In this document: positions 33,554 to 45,120 of the stretch, piece by piece
Position numbering within the stretch: position 1 is the stretch's first letter
How the letters are laid out: each line of letters opens with the position of its first letter
NCBI GenBank assembly: GCA_949317995.1
Contig: OX439042.1
Location: 15,789,174-15,853,173 of the forward strand
DNA: 64,000 bases
Reading direction: 5' to 3'
Source: Acholoe squamosa
Lineage: Eukaryota; Annelida; Polychaeta; Phyllodocida; Polynoidae
Notes under the pieces: model-generated
Databases searched by the model: none
What the model saw: only the letters and a program-made list of their open reading frames with translations
Told to the model about the DNA's origin: nothing
Translations under genes and position numbers: made by a program

Positions 33554-35640
33554 TTGGTCAATAAACTTGTTGACAAAAATATGAATATGGTCCCATTCAT
33601 GTATCACATTGACCCATCATGTGCTGCAAAATATGACATTAATAACATGGGGGGAGGGGCATTCAAACCAGAAATAACTTTAAAATTTTCTGTCCTCAGG
33701 GCTGTAGGAAATGACATACAGATGACAAATGAGTTTGTCTCGCATCGACAGTGTCTGATTTCAAGGATAGAGGGATGCGTATGCCTCACAAACTTCAGTT
33801 CAAGGATGCCTACGCTCATCAGCAGCCAGATGATCAGTGATCTGACAGAACTACTACACGGTAATACGATAACAATCCATGAGCTGTATTTCGGCTACAA
33901 TGTGCCCTTGGAAAAGGTAACAGATTTCTCTAACGCCACCTTACGCAACAGTTCAGATACTTTTCCTAGTTTTAGTTGAGAGAGGATAAAAACACATGTA
34001 CATGACCTTTAGGTTACATTACATTGAACTACCGTACATTGCCTGTAATGCATTTTTTTTTCATGAACAGCAAGGCGAGTCTGCTCCGGCCAATGTCATA
34101 GTTATTGAGTCAGATTTGGAGGAATCAGACTCCTCCTTCTCGAAAGAGCTGGTTTTCCAGCCGGATCTTCACAAGGTCGCACCTCCACCTCCCCTCCCCT
34201 CCCCTTACCTGCAAAGCTCCAGGAACGCCAGGAGGAGGAAGAGGTAGATGTCGTCAGCGACCACAGTAATAACAATGGAAACATGCATCTAGGATTTTGG
34301 CGCGACCAAGATCTAGGAGCTCTTGTGCTGGCTCTCAACTTCAATCATGACGACCTGAAGGGGAAGTTTGTCGGTGCTGCAGGAGGGAAAGAGAGGCGTG
34401 ATAAGGCGTGGGACAAAGTGTGTGGTATGTATAATTTAATTATATAAAATATAGAAATTCCTAATAACATGTAGCCGTCTCTATTCATTTCTCTATTTAT
34501 TTCTGTCACCCTTTGGCCTTTTTTTACATATATACCACGATGAGTTCACATGACACTTTCTTCCTACCCACAGACTATGTCAACGAACATTGTGGGACCA
34601 ATTGGTCAGTCGCGCAGATAAAGGACAAAGTGACAAAGTACACAAAAGACATTAAGGACAAGGTGAATTGGTGTGCCTGACATGGGCAGATGACAAAAAC
34701 AAATGACATGACAAGGGCAGATGACAATGACAAATGGCATGACATGGGCAGATGACACAAACAAATGAGATGACATGGGCAGATGATAAATAAGAAATAC
34801 AAATGAAATGACATGGGCAGATGACACAGACAAATGAGATGACATGGGCAGATGACAAATAACAAAGACAAATGACATGGCATGGACAGATGACAAAAAC
34901 AAATGACATGACATGGGCAGATGACAAAGACATATGACATGACATGAGCAGATGACAAAAACGAATGACATGATATGGGGAAATGACACAGACAAATCTC
35001 ATAAAATGGGGAGATGACACAAACAAATCTCATGAAATGGGGAGATGACACAAACAAATGAGAAAAGGGGAGAAATGACATGATCCTGCTCATTTGAAGT
35101 ACAGTCACTTGGAATAATCTAATGCACAAGAGACATGATAAAGGCAATGAATTCCCATTTTTATTTCAGCTCCTTTATAACCGTAAAGAGAGAAACAAGA
35201 CAGGGTGGCGTCAGGAAAAATGACGAAATCACCGAAGTAGACGAGATGTTCCTCGACTATGTTGGGGTTGAGGGAGTAGTAGGTAAGTTTCCGCACAGTT
35301 CGCTAATAAGTGTGATTTCTCTGTAAGCCCTCACAAGTCTTTCAGTTCCTTCACACAAGATATTTATCCAGAAATCTTTAACCATTATGTCCTTTACCAA
35401 GCAAAGATGTTCAATGTAAAGGGACACCTTTTCTTTTTAAAAGGAGGGGTTCATGGGGTATCTCTTATACCTGATGTAGACCAGAGGTATCTGGACGAGA
35501 GGCAGAAGGCAACATGGCTTGAGTGGGACTACAAGAGAGAGTCAAAACTGGCATACGATGAACTACCTGGAGGTGTTATGCGAATGCCTGAAACACCTCG
35601 CCCACGTAATAGGAGTTGTGTCTCTTGTAAAGAAAATTGA
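33554..35640 (+). CDS. Myb/SANT-like DNA-binding protein gene (Harbinger-associated type), worn
   Basis: Exons joined by consistent phases: up to 33915, 34070-34424, 34574-34662, 35170-35283, 35444-35640 (stop). The first piece is of unknown fold (FVSHRQCLISRIEGC, HELYFGYNVPLEK). The second begins with an acidic stretch (VIESDLEESDSS), a proline run, EEEEVDVVSD and then the Myb/SANT-like domain: FWRDQDLGALVLALN, DDLKGKFVGAAGGKE, RRDKAWDKVCDYVNEH, NWSVAQIKDKVTKY. The last exon holds YLDERQKATWLEWDYKRES. Family: Myb-like partner proteins of Harbinger transposons and their host derivatives bind element DNA and help import the transposase. One-base frame changes lie in the C-run near 34200 and at about 35218, so this copy is probably dead. 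It runs toward the transposase gene on the other strand. Confidence 0.65.
34678..35075. repeat. Degenerate 26-37-bp tandem array in an intron
   Basis: About 13 copies of a unit near TGACATGGGCAGATGACAAA followed by a variable ACAAA-rich stretch. It starts right after the donor of exon 34574-34662. All three frames of the opposite strand stay open (CHLPMSCHL-type repeats), which is a repeat artefact. Confidence 0.9.
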
Positions 35641-35761
35641 AACCTTTATGTCATATTCTTTGCTGACATTATGATCTTATGCAAGTGACAGTTGTATATT
35701 TTGTTATCATGATAACTTTACACTAAAATGTATGCAGAATGAAGGAGAGGCTTTTTCAGAT

Positions 35762-35767
35762 AATAAA
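35762..35767 (+). terminator. Polyadenylation signal of the Myb/SANT gene
   Basis: AATAAA, 122 bp past the stop codon at 35640. A minus-strand AATAAA (35796-35801) lies 30 bp further on, for the convergent transposase gene. Confidence 0.5.
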
Positions 35768-35795
35768 GGAGTAGATACAACTATTCATTTCACAA

Positions 35796-35801
35796 TTTAT
35801 T
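35796..35801 (-). terminator. Polyadenylation signal of the Harbinger transposase gene
   Basis: TTTATT on the plus strand reads AATAAA on the minus strand, about 280 bp past the transposase stop at 36082. Together with 35762-35767 it makes a tail-to-tail layout. Confidence 0.45.
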
Positions 35802-36081
35802 TGACTTTTCATAGACATCATGTCATCCCTTCATTTGAATTATTTTCTTTTATGGACATAACCCATGTGAAGGTTTGCCTTTATCTACATATTACTATAT
35901 AATCTCGGCAATTCATGTACATTTGATATGAGGGAAATATATACCCACTGTCTTTACTTTTCTTTTAGAGTTTACATTTCATCGTCTGAAGACTCCCTTT
36001 ACATTTCATTTAATGGAAATATATGGCTTTAAGGAAGGGAGTAGTAGCATGGCAGAAACATGACTTCTAGTGTTGACACTT

Positions 36082-37836
36082 CTAGTCCTCATGGATGGTA
36101 GGCCCAAAACAGGTCCTCACATATACATCTCGCACTGTGTGGCACTGGTCTTTGTTTGGGAAATCGCGTGGTTGACATGGAGGCGGTTGTACGTACACAA
36201 ACCGGTCTTTGCCATTGTCCAAGTACTCCAGGTTTGAAGTTCTGTCCAGGATGGCCAAGTTGTGCAGACAAGCACATGCTGTAATGATTTGTACAGCCTT
36301 CTCCGGGGAATGGTGAAGGTATCCTCCACTTTGGTCTAGGCATCTGAAAAAGTCATGCTTTACACTTAACATAAAGTAAATGACAAAGAGGGATACAAAA
36401 TAGGTGAAAGATTAATATCATTACATGCATGGAATAGATGGATTATAGAGATGAAATACAGTTAAGTAAGAATAACTAGTACCTCCAACGCTGCTTCATA
36501 AGCCCAAATGAGTGCTCCACTAAGGAGCATGTTGACTTAGTTTTATGTTACAAATTAAAAATAGGACTCTTGCCTGCGTTACCCCAAGAGGAAGAAACCA
36601 CCCCTGTTGGCGCTGTCGTCTTTGAGTGGGTAGGAGTTATATATATAATTGTCATGTGCAGATCCAGAGAACGATAAATCGATGTGGCAATGCGATTCTC
36701 AGAATCACACATGACCTACAAAGGAAGAGATAAAGCCATGCTTAAGCATAGAGAAATTACTGGAAATTTCTCTTTTGTATTTATCGCGAATTATGTTCTC
36801 ATCTACTAGCCTTTATTCAGATAAAGATTAACTTTTTTAGGGGTCATAAGACAAGTTAAAAAAGAAAAACTCACCATTACATTCAATGAGTAATACCCCT
36901 TGCGATTCATGAACACAGCTTCTGTTTCCTTGCTTGGCGATATGATTTGTATATGCGTCCCGTCTATTATGCCGGGAATGTTAGGCTTATTTTTGAAGAT
37001 CTTGCAAAATCCCGATGCAGCGTCCACCTTATCTCGCAGAGTATGAGGCCACCACATGTACCTCAGGGAAAAAGGTCAAAGGATGATATACAAAGACATA
37101 TATACTTGAAATGGTATGGGTGGGCAGAGGAAAAAAGTACTCGATGAAAAATGCGATTGAAATATATAAATGGTATATAACAGACCATAAAAATGAAAAG
37201 CTAACTTACTCATTGGCATGTAGGTAGAGGTATCTGACTCGCGGCAACATTGCTGAAGCTGGCACCAGTGGCCAAGTACTGAAGTGCCAGTGTAACCTGT
37301 GAGAAGGGGGTGGGAAATAAAAAAAAGGCAAAAAAATGGGAAGGGGAGCTACATTTCTTCAAGGAAACACTCACCTGTTGTCCATGGGTTTGACACCCCC
37401 CGGAGGTACCCTTGGTTCAGCTACAACCACTTTCATGATGTCATTTGTGGATTGCCCCTAAGGGGTGGGAATTAGCTTGAGAGGTGGGGGGGACACCTTT
37501 AAATCAACTTCCCAGAGGTAAATAAAATGGCCAGCCTTTAAATAAGGGAAGGTGGGAAAAGGTAGGACAGACTTAGTTAAGATTTTAGAAAAAGTTCATA
37601 TCTTTTCTTTACTTGAAAGGCACACTCACCTGCTGCTCATGAGTTTGACCTCCCCCCACTGAGGTACCCTTCGTGTGGCTGCACCCACTTTCACTGTAGC
37701 ATTTAGCCAACCATTCTACCCTCTCAGGGGAAAGGCGGTACTTTGATATGTATTTCTCTTCTCTCCATTGGACTTTTGGATCTAATCAAGGCAGGTAAAT
37801 TTTCTTTTACCGCCCAGCTCTTTCAAAGGCTGCCAT
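36082..37836 (-). pseudogene. PIF/Harbinger transposase (DDE_Tnp_4 / HARBI1-like), decayed
   Basis: Minus-strand exons: about 37630-37836 (EEKYISKYRLSPERVEWLAK, the family's N-terminal YRxS motif); 37210-37296 (VTLALQYLATGASFSNVAA, helix-turn-helix); 36875-37061 (YMWWPHTLRDKVD, NIPGIIDGTHIQIISPS with the first catalytic Asp, FMNRKGYYSLNVM); 36483-36715 (VMCDSENRIATS, then SGSAHDNYIYNS with the second Asp, and LVEHSFGLMKQRWR with the Glu); 36082-36343 (CLDQSGGYLHHSPEKAVQII, ACACLHNLAIL). So the DDE triad can be traced, but a frame change and a stop interrupt exon 36483-36715, and exon 37210-37296 needs a frame change to join the next. A second, weaker copy of the end of the first exon sits at about 37375-37440, an exon duplication. 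Cut-and-paste transposase; its Myb/SANT partner gene converges on it. Confidence 0.75.
37375..37450 (-). repeat. Duplicated transposase exon end
   Basis: The sequence reads (minus strand) ESGCS, a stop, TKGTSGGCQTHGQQ and a GTGAGTG donor, matching SGCSHTKGTSVGGGQTHEQQ plus GTGAGTG at 37630-37690. About 250 bp apart in direct order. The downstream copy carries a stop, so the upstream one is probably the original. Confidence 0.6.
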
Positions 37837-37839
37837 TTC

Positions 37840-39012
37840 GAAAAACAGAAGGAAACACCACCGAAGTTTGTTAGTTTGCTCGTAAAGGACAAGGGTAAGA
37901 GGTCTCATTTTCGTCGGTGAGTGACTTACTAAGCCAAACACTGACATTTGGTAGCAAACAAAAAGGCCTATGTCTGCTGATTCAGAGAGGGGCGTACATT
38001 TTTGGTTGTTACTCTCTCATTTTTGGAGGAAAGCGGATGAAAAGGATATCAAAGGTAGTCAAGACATTTGGGAAGATTTTGATCTAAAAATTGCAAAGAT
38101 GAAGGAAGAAGAAACAGTGTGAGATGGTTTGTCGTTTAAGGGTTTAAGTTAGAGGCTAGAGCTTTTTTTACCAGCTTCTAACATGGGCCTAACGACAAAA
38201 ATGTACGACAAAAAACAGCAACAAAAACTAATTGTAACCCAATTTATCGGTGTTTGTTCATTCAGCGACAAATAGGCAATCATCTCTCCATTGAACAGTG
38301 ACAAAACTAACAACAACAAATAATCTACGACAATTGTAACACATTTTTTTGCTGTTTAAGCCTTTAATCGTTGTTTGTCATTATGTAACAGGACCAAGCA
38401 GGTAGGCTTAGCCATGAAACCTTTTTTTCACTATAATAAGCAATAGCTACTATTCCCCTCTTCTCATGGCACTTTTGTTGGCAATTATACCAAAATATGT
38501 GCATTGGCACTATAGGATCTGTAAAGCCTCAGAGCGATACATCTACATGTACATTTGATAAAAAGGCATGCCATAACAGAGACCATGTTGCAGGGACTAA
38601 GCTAACTAAAAGAATACACTAACTCTTAAATCGATCAGGTGGAATGGTTTGTGACTGTCTCCTCTACACTACCACAAAGTGTCTAATTTTAACTTTGTAA
38701 CCAACTGAAGTTCACCATGACAAGTCAGCCTGTAAACCAATGGGATTGCAGCAGCATACAGATCTTGTGTACCAATCCCAGTAAACACCATACCAAATTG
38801 CTATGTAGTTAGTTCCCTGGTATGTCTAGGGTCCTTTTCTTCCAGGCTGGTCTGAAATATGTTTTTTAGCTTGGTATATGGATTGAATGTTGAAGTGTTC
38901 TTTGACAGGAACCACTACTCAATTCACAAAAGTTGCAGTAGAGATTCCTGATCATTGTAAATGATCAATGTTCATCTGCTAGGCCTATGCAGCTAGAATA
39001 GTTACATATATG
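37840..39012. other. Flank of the Harbinger genes, CGACAA-rich
   Basis: No gene seen. From about 38190 to 38345 the words CGACAA, CAGCGACAAA and AGTGACAAAAC recur several times. CAGCGACAAAAG also occurs in the first exon of the unknown gene (27466) and its reverse CTTGTCGTT at 27412. This may mark the ends of a large element, but no clean terminal inverted repeat was found. Confidence 0.3.
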
Positions 39013-39902
39013 CACAGAAAAAAATAATGTTCAAAATCTTAGTCAGATGTTAGTCAACAAGGCTAACTTTCTAATAATACCTAGTCAAAAGCATGTGCCT
39101 AAGTGTCCAAGTTTTTCTTAGTCAAATACAACTAACCATTAGTCAAAGTGCCCAACTTGCCTTGGCTTGCCTGATTGTGACTAAGATACCTTGGTGGTTT
39201 TGACTAAGCATGCAATCTAATACTTTTGGTTTTACTCAAATGGTGAGTGTAAGCTCTATATAGGATCCACATCTCACAAAACATTGTAACATCATTTAAG
39301 AAGCAGGTGAAATGCCTCACATTATTTCCATTAGAACCCCTGAGTCAAGTTACTCTGGGTTTCCCAAAGAGAAGCAGGTACATCTTTGGATATTTTACTT
39401 ACTAGACTCCCACAGAAAAGGTGTAACTACCTGTCTACCTAGTTTATTTAACAAATCATCAACCTATTTGATATATTTTGTCAAGCTTGATGGTATATTG
39501 AATAGCGAAAGCCTCAAATGTATACAGTGCATGAAAATCACCATCATTTTGACATCTATCAAACAATTGATGGTACAAAGCCACCAGAAAAATCCTGTTC
39601 CAAACCACACTGCCACCTGGTGTGTAAAGGCAACACTATGCCACTATACCTTAGTCAAAGGGACTAAGGGATCTTAGTCAAAGTGACTAAGTGACAGTGG
39701 CTAAGATAAGTTAGCTTGCCTGAAACTCCCAGCAGATACCATGTTCAAGATGTGCTTGGAGAGAGAAACTGATTTGGGTAGTCAATGTGACTAACATAAA
39801 CTAGACATTGTTAGTCACACATTAGTCATATGTACTAACTAAGATTATTTGGCCGTTTCGACTAAGTTTAGTTAGACTGACTAACATAGATTTTTTTCTG
39901 TG
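39013..39902. mobile_element. 0.89 kb non-autonomous element with CACAGAAAAAAAT ends and TTAGTCA subterminal repeats
   Basis: The left end reads CACAGAAAAAAATAATGTT; the right end reverse-complemented reads CACAGAAAAAAATCTATGTT. The word TTAGTCA (or TGACTAA) occurs more than a dozen times, clustered within about 250 bp of each end and nearly absent from the middle. The middle shares blocks with 44304-45120 (GTTACTCTGGGTTT, AACCACACTGCCACCTGGTG). No coding capacity. Superfamily not assigned. Confidence 0.8.
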
Positions 39903-39904
39903 TG

Positions 39905-40690
39905 ATTATGCGCTAGTATAATCATAAATTTACCGACTAAGATATCAGGTAGCATAGTCATTCACTTAGAGTTAGCATAGTCACCAAATTATTGTTCAGA
40001 CCGATTTTATTTAATCCCATTAATCTAGAAAGTCTATATTCACTTCCGACATAAGCACTTGGATCTTAACTACGATTATACCGCTTCTCGTGTCTGCCCA
40101 TGATGTATTCAGGTCACAAAAAATATTTAAGGTGGATGGTGCCCATTGGTTAAAAGTAGCTAAAATTTCACCAAAACTTCACCACAAGATCTAAATAACA
40201 TCTTCTCTGCAAAAGTGATAAGAAAATATAGGGGTGCCGGGCAAGTTTATAAGATAAGAATTCATGAAGCTGTGAAAGGATTATACAGTGTTTTACTATA
40301 AATATGCATGTAATGTCATCAAAGAGAAACTAAATTTCTGTACAACTTTCCTAGAATATTCTCAACCTTCTGCATCTATAGAAAATGTATTTTTACCATG
40401 TGGTCCCGGGCATCTTTGCATTGTTTTTCCACACTGAAATAAAAATCTCATGAATATATTAAAGAACTGCAGCCACAAAGCTTCGTACTGCGCCTGCACC
40501 CCTCCCCCCCCCCCACAAACATTTGGCTGCATGAAAATCATGTGGTTGCCCCTCACCCAGGTTGGCACATTTTTGAGGCACCTAAAACGAATCATACAAA
40601 AGTCTATATGTGCAGAAACATGCACAGAGGACGTGTTTGACATGGTTGCCATCCACCTTAAATATTATAGTTACTGTCCACTGTCTTTGA
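39905..40690. other. Intergenic, nothing recognised
   Basis: Short C-run near 40501 only; no gene or repeat supported. Confidence 0.45.
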
Positions 40691-40692
40691 TC

Positions 40693-40695
<3 letters not shown>

Positions 40696-40759
<64 letters not shown>
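40696..40759. repeat. (TA)n microsatellite
   Basis: About 32 TA units. Confidence 0.97.
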
Positions 40760-40763
<4 letters not shown>

Positions 40764-40920
40764 AATTAATACCATGTGACTACTCACTAAGGATGTAGGT
40801 GATCATGACCACAACAAACCTTTTTAAATAGTTCTCTGGATTACTCTGTATGCAACTAGGAAATTTGATGCTGGGGTCATATAGTACCAGGATACACTCT
40901 AAGATATAACTTTTGAATCT

Positions 40921-41110
40921 ACTAGGGATGTTTGTAAAACGGAACAATGAACCACCATACTAGTGCATTATAGTGAAACAGTGTAGTTTCTACAAAGAAT
41001 CCGTATAGTGCACACTGTGGTACAAGGAATCTCCATGAAAATAACAGCAGATCCCTGGCAAATTTCAGGCAGGGATTTCACCGTTATTTCAATGACATTT
41101 GTTTACAGTA
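40921..41110. mobile_element. MITE related to 660-877 (copy 2)
   Basis: Shares ordered blocks with 660-877: GTAAAACGGAACAATGAACC, AGTGTAG, TGGTACAAGGAATCTC, CAGATCCCTGGCAA, CCGTTATTTC. It ends near TTTACAGTA. Ends are more worn than in copy 1. Confidence 0.6.
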
Positions 41111-42180
41111 TACCACCGGACAGTAATACATGTAGTTCTGTCTAAAGTACTAGGATTGACGCGGTGCCTACCTTTTTTTGAGGGTGGATACTTTCCTTTC
41201 CTACCATTTGCTACACAGGAAATAGGAGGTCTATTTCTGCACCTTTCCTGGTTTTATTTTCGACTTCTCTAGCCAATGATTTTTCTTTATCAGGCATTAT
41301 ATCTGATAAGTGAATATCCTCTGAGGCTATCTGTGACTTATCGTGTTAGAAGGCCGAGGTCAGCATTGCTTAAATATGGTCTGTATGGAGGGGGGATATA
41401 GTGTTGGTAATATGTCAGGGAGGTGCAGTGTGTTAATATGTTAATACCTGATAAATATATCTGACACACGTGATGGCTAACATGTTAGTGGTGATAGAGT
41501 CAAAATACATAAATGGAGCAAAATATTCAACTTCTTATCACAGGATAACACATACTAATGACTAATATAATGGAAGGGGACTTCAACTCAATGAAGGTTG
41601 CGTCGGGTAAATGAAGCACTATATTCATGCAATGCAGGAGAGGAAAGAAAATCAATTCTTCATTATATGCAATGACATTGATTTCAAGCGATCCAAAATT
41701 AGAATTAATCTACCTATAGAGACTAAAGTGTATATCTAAATTTAGTACATCGCATGCAGTTTTCCTTTGAGCAACTGGCTTACCGTGCTATAATAAGTTT
41801 TTATAAGATGCCTACTCATTCCAATATCACAAAAGCGATAGTCTTAAGATGAAAATAATTATATGCTCGCAACCTAAAAGTAGGATTGTCAGCATATTAA
41901 TATCTCTCAAATGTTATCTAGGACATGTCTTTGGTACACAATCTAACCTCTCTGACGCAGTTCTGTCTGTTGCTGTCTATTGCTGTAGTTCAACATTATA
42001 CAGAATGGGAATCGTATTTAAAAAGCGTTTCCAGCTTAGTGTGTTAGATATTTGTGTTGACCAGGCAGGTACATCGCCCCTCCACCAGCAGCTACAGCAG
42101 TCACCATAGATGCTCATCTCCTGTCAAGTATTTGTTTGTCTAAACAGTAGGGCGGCCCTTCAATTATTAACCACTAAAGG
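41111..42180. other. Intergenic, nothing recognised
   Basis: No feature supported; the open frame at 41849-42109 has no splice or family support. Confidence 0.45.
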
Positions 42181-42659
42181 GTCTTAATACAACGGCGGCC
42201 TGATGACGCCCATTCGTTGCCATATGGAATGGGCTTGATGCATTCCCTGGAAAGGTTAGCATGATGCATTAATGATATTGGTGCATCATAATTACAAAGC
42301 ACATGTATACACCTATTCAACAGTTCTGCACTTGTTCTTCATACTGATCCTAAATGATCCCCAAAGGACCGCTGTGTGATGCATCAATGCAGTGCTGTCG
42401 TATAGATTCAGTAGTTCATTTTGATGCATTCATGCATCATGACAACAAAGGACAAATGAATTGGGGACATGATGCGGTCGATAATGGGTCATTAACCCTT
42501 TTAGACCCGTCAATGCAGGAGTGCATCATGCCAAATGGTAGGCATGATACATCGGTGAAGTGGAGACAGGTTTCATAGTCAACACCTCATCCGTGTATCA
42601 TGCCAGTACACTGTGGATGTATAAACCCCATAGGTTGACGCATGATACATTAATGCATT

Positions 42660-42920
42660 ATAAACCTTTAACTCTTAAGGGCCGCTGATGCATTAATGCA
42701 TCATGCCCATTGGTCGTCATGATGCACTAATGAAGTGCTGGCGAGACTGCTCACCAGCACTTCATTGGAGCATCATGCTGACCCTCCGGGAATATATGTA
42801 TCAAACCCAGAGGGATGATGCTCGTATGGAGTCTCACCAGCACTTAATTGATGCATCATGACGACCAATGGGCATGATACATCAATGCATCAGTGGCCCT
42901 TAAAGAGTTAAATGGTTTAT
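42660..42920. repeat. Foldback with about 91-bp arms
   Basis: Arms at 42660-42750 and 42830-42920 are reverse complements at roughly 85-90% identity. Each contains CCCATTGGTCGTCATGATGC and an AAGTGCTGG edge. The loop of about 80 bp holds a third partial copy (CACCAGCACTTCATTGGAGC). Could be a foldback or hairpin transposon. Confidence 0.8.
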
Positions 42921-43177
42921 AGATAAGGATTTACTTAACCTCATTATAGAACTAGGAGGTGGTTCTCATGTGTTGTCTGACTCCATATTGAGGCCAAGAT
43001 AAGGGTCTCAGCTGATATACATATCTACTTTTTGACGTAGGACGCACGTTATTGAACTATAAACCAGCTATATATAGCTTTCTATGACGTCAATGGACTA
43101 TCATATCGGGGACGAGATGTCATTTATATCCAGTCAAGGATCGCACTGTGTCTCCAGATTAAATGGGATTGGTCGCA

Positions 43178-43180
<3 letters not shown>

Positions 43181-43241
<61 letters not shown>
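43181..43241. repeat. (AC)n microsatellite
   Basis: About 30 AC units. Confidence 0.98.
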
Positions 43242-43243
<2 letters not shown>

Positions 43244-43886
43244 GATCTAATTGACAAGTCCACTGCATGATATACATTGGAACATCATGCTAGCCTAATA
43301 TTACTGAATTTTATCCTCCTTTTATACTCGTGATGCATAAATGCACCCCTGATGAGTAACTAAATTTGACCAGAGCTACATACAAGGATCACGATGAACA
43401 ATGGTAATGATGCACCAATGCACAATGCGACCCTTAAATGGTTATGGTATTGGGCCATCTCCTTAGTAGATAACAAAGATAACGAATATTATAACGGTGT
43501 AGATCTTGACCCAGAATCAGTAGGGAAATCTACCATGATGGCACTCGACTGGTGCACTACAGATAAACTGGTCATATCTGTCACTTATAAGTAGGCGGAT
43601 CTTGGGATTTCATCATTTGAGAAGAAATAACCATGCCAAATGTTCCCCAAATTCTTCAGGATTTCTTACTAAACTTCTGTCCTGCAGGATTGCATTCTGA
43701 TCATTATCTCTGAGAATTTAGATAAGTAGACTATGTCCACAACTTTTCTGAAAAGTTAAATGTGCTGTTGCTTTAATTTGATATAATTGTCTCACAATTT
43801 GAGCTAGGGATGAGGGGGGGGGGCAAGAATACTTTATCGTTCTAGTGAAATATTGAACCGTGTATAGGTTGTAGGCCTCTATGCCA

Positions 43887-44050
43887 CAGTGGCGGATGTG
43901 CAATTTGAAAAAGGAGGGGGTGCTGTCCAAAAGGAGGGGGGCACACCCCTCATTATTCAGCATTATTTTGAGTCGAAAATCGTCAATACGCTCTTAAGTA
44001 TAGAGAAAACGGAGGGCGCGCGGCTCCTGTGCCCCCCTCTAAATCACGTA
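43887..44050. mobile_element. hAT-type MITE, degraded copy
   Basis: Begins CAGTGGCGGATGTGC with AATTTGAAAAAGGAGGGGG, matching the head of 5009-5160. The right end (CTCTAAATCACGTAG) has lost the CCGCCACTG terminus. No target duplication. Confidence 0.7.
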
Positions 44051-44303
44051 GCTTTGTATCATTCATATACTTGACTATACATGTACAATAAAGCATTTGG
44101 GCAAAGGGGCTCAGGGCAGCATTTCATAACATCGAAAGAAATTTCCTTTATTGAAAAGACCAAAATTGGTTTATCGTTTTAGGTTCTAAGTAATACTGTA
44201 AAGAAGTATTCTTTTCTATTAGTCTTTTATAGCGAATCATATCGCAACCATGGTTAAAGTGAGTGCTATTTAAAACCAATTTTGGGAGAAAGGAGTATTG
44301 CTA

Positions 44304-45120
44304 CACACAAAAAAATATTCTGAATATCTTAGGCCTTTGCCTAACATTTATTCGAATGGCTAACCGAAGTTGGGAGTTTGCACGTCCCCAAACCACCGAA
44401 GTTTTCTTTGGAGTTTAGGCCTAAACCTTAGGAAAAATGCCCGACTTGCCTGATTTCTCCTAACATGCCTTAGACTTTTCCACTAACTACATAGACTTCC
44501 AAGCAACATAGCAATTCTCTTAATTCTGGAATGGTAAGTGTAAACTCCACATAGGTTAAGACATCCAGAACAGAGCCTCTCCGTTTGAGAAGCAAATTCA
44601 ATACCTCACATCATTTTCTTTGCAACCTGTGAACCTAGTTGCTCTGGGTTTATAATAATGTCAAAGATGTGGACATATGAGTAAATTAAACTCCACAGAA
44701 AAGGTGTTTCCACTCTTCTTTATAGCTCCTTCAATAAGAAGTATATATTTATAAAGTGTATTCTGTTAAATCACATGCCAGGTTGAATTGTAGAGGCTTT
44801 ATTATGTCGATATTCATTGAAAGCACCATTATTCTGACATTCATAGGCTTTCCATGATATGCACTTACCATAAAAATCCTCATGCAAACCACACTTCCAC
44901 CTGGTGTGAAAAAAATCTACTACCCCTTAGACAAAACTGCTACCACTAAGACAAAACTACTACCCCTTAGACATGGCTAAGTCAAGTCAGCTTGCCTTAA
45001 TAGGTTAGTTAATACTACTAACACATTAGTAAGATGTTACTAACATGTTGGGTATTTTGCCTAATGGGTGATTTTGTCTAAGTTAGATTAGTATTTACTA
45101 ACTTGGATTATTTTCTGTAT
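44304..45120. mobile_element. Second copy of the TTAGTCA-type non-autonomous element, diverged
   Basis: The left end reads CACACAAAAAAATATTC, the right end TTATTTTCTGTAT. The interior aligns in blocks with 39013-39902: TTGCTCTGGGTTT, CACAGAAAAGGTGT, AACCACACTTCCACCTGGTG. Subterminal zones carry GACTAA- and ACTAAC-type words. More worn than the 39-kb copy. Confidence 0.75.

Larger units (their letters stand above)
42180..43450. repeat. Domain rich in GATGCAT / ATGCATCATG words
   Basis: Words such as GATGCATTAATGCATCATG recur on both strands more than twenty times over about 1.2 kb, including a large foldback (42660-42920). Single relatives occur near 45925 (TTGGTCGTCATGA), 46777 (TCATCATGACGAC) and 58965 (GCATTAATGCATCATG). 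Confidence 0.75.

Noticed and set aside
34575-35147. 190-aa minus-strand frame of CHLPMSCHL repeats
   Set aside because: It is the reverse strand of an intronic tandem array; several frames are open equally.
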